A stretch of 64,000 bases of DNA from JADKAV01 sp963704075 (GTDB taxonomy: Bacteria; Actinomycetota; Actinomycetes; S36-B12; UBA10799): NCBI GenBank assembly GCA_963704075.1, contig CAVPGV010000004.1:248001-312000 (forward strand). The letters are read 5' to 3'. Shown here in pieces: positions 63,964 to 64,000 of this stretch. The stretch's first letter is position 1; every line of letters starts with the position of its first letter. The notes below the pieces were generated by a model that ran no database searches, was not told the origin of the DNA, and saw nothing but the letters and a program-made list of their open reading frames with translations. The translations under genes were made by a program, and so were the position numbers.

Positions 63964-64000
63964 AAGACGGCGATCTGACCGGCCGCAACTGCTGCAAGCT
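63909..64000 (-). CDS. mnmA: tRNA 2-thiouridylase MnmA, C-terminal fragment (gene continues past window end)
   Basis: Only the last 29 codons are in the window (AVAAGQIAVFYQQDRVLGSG ... stop at 63909). GQ-VFY-D-VLG is the closing beta-barrel motif of MnmA/TrmU, and the gene is expected here upstream of the metE-like and ligA genes by actinobacterial synteny. Thiolates U34 of tRNA-Lys, Glu and Gln. Confidence 0.78.
   Translation of the reverse strand, partial: LAAVAAGQIAVFYQQDRVLGSGRIIATGR

Overview
This is a GC-rich stretch of an actinobacterial (Actinomycetota) chromosome. Gene content and order point there directly. The blocks argS-lysA-hom-thrC-thrB, rho-rpmE-prfA-prmC-(tsaC)-wecA-atp operon-(pduO)-murA and nucS match, from memory, the Mycobacterium tuberculosis Rv1292-Rv1321 neighbourhood. 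The block mnmA-(metE-like)-ligA-gatC-gatA-gatB matches a second conserved actinobacterial cluster. NucS in place of MutSL mismatch repair, the Asp-type MurA and the long N-terminal insertion in Rho all fit. The genus cannot be told from the sequence; atpF and atpH are separate genes, unlike in mycobacteria.

Layout. 1-10.5 kb: ABC-F ATPase, two alpha/beta hydrolases, an SDR, a drug-type ABC exporter, a PAS-GGDEF diguanylate cyclase, OsmC, a tandem 3-hydroxyacyl-CoA dehydrogenase and a tandem GNAT. 10.5-19.4 kb: a phospholipase A2-like protein, nucS, a second 3-hydroxyacyl-CoA dehydrogenase, murA, a CPBP protease, a membrane alpha/beta hydrolase, pduO and a DUF559 nuclease set between palindromic repeats. 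19.4-28.4 kb: the full ATP synthase operon (atpI, atpZ-like, B, E, F, H, A, G, D, C) and wecA. 28.4-36.3 kb: glyA, an inverted and divergent tsaC, prmC-prfA-rpmE, a PadR-HAAS module and rho. 36.5-44.7 kb: CoA-binding protein, thrB-thrC-hom, lysA, argS, a lipoprotein and tRNA-Arg(CCG). 44.7-54.4 kb: accessory genes (beta-propeller hydrolase, LRV repeat protein, plsC, DUF4097-DUF2089 pair, zincin, alkyltransferase-like protein, sbcC-sbcD, VanZ). 54.4-64 kb: gatB-gatA-gatC, a small-molecule kinase, SDR, ligA, metE-like, two TRIC-type channels and the end of mnmA. There is no rRNA, CRISPR array, prophage or insertion sequence.

Two features run through the window. First, about twenty open reading frames, including atpA, gatB, gatC, lysA, rho, sbcC and sbcD, are interrupted by single-base shifts, mostly one extra G or C. 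In genes of this kind these are best read as sequencing or assembly errors, so the affected genes are annotated across the shift as intact. Second, many transcription units start with a -10-like hexamer (TAnnnT or CACAAT) followed 6-7 nt later by ATG or GTG, the signature of leaderless mRNAs.

Most unusual content: (i) a family of GAGGGCGRCGTTGTTGGGC palindromic repeats in 31- and 21-bp phased arrays, two of which flank the DUF559 nuclease; (ii) a 16-bp intergenic hairpin motif found four times near rho, thrB, lysA and hom; (iii) a TsaC homologue that has lost the usual ligand-binding motifs and is inverted within an otherwise conserved operon; (iv) a Rho with a long NREGG/DRDR low-complexity domain.
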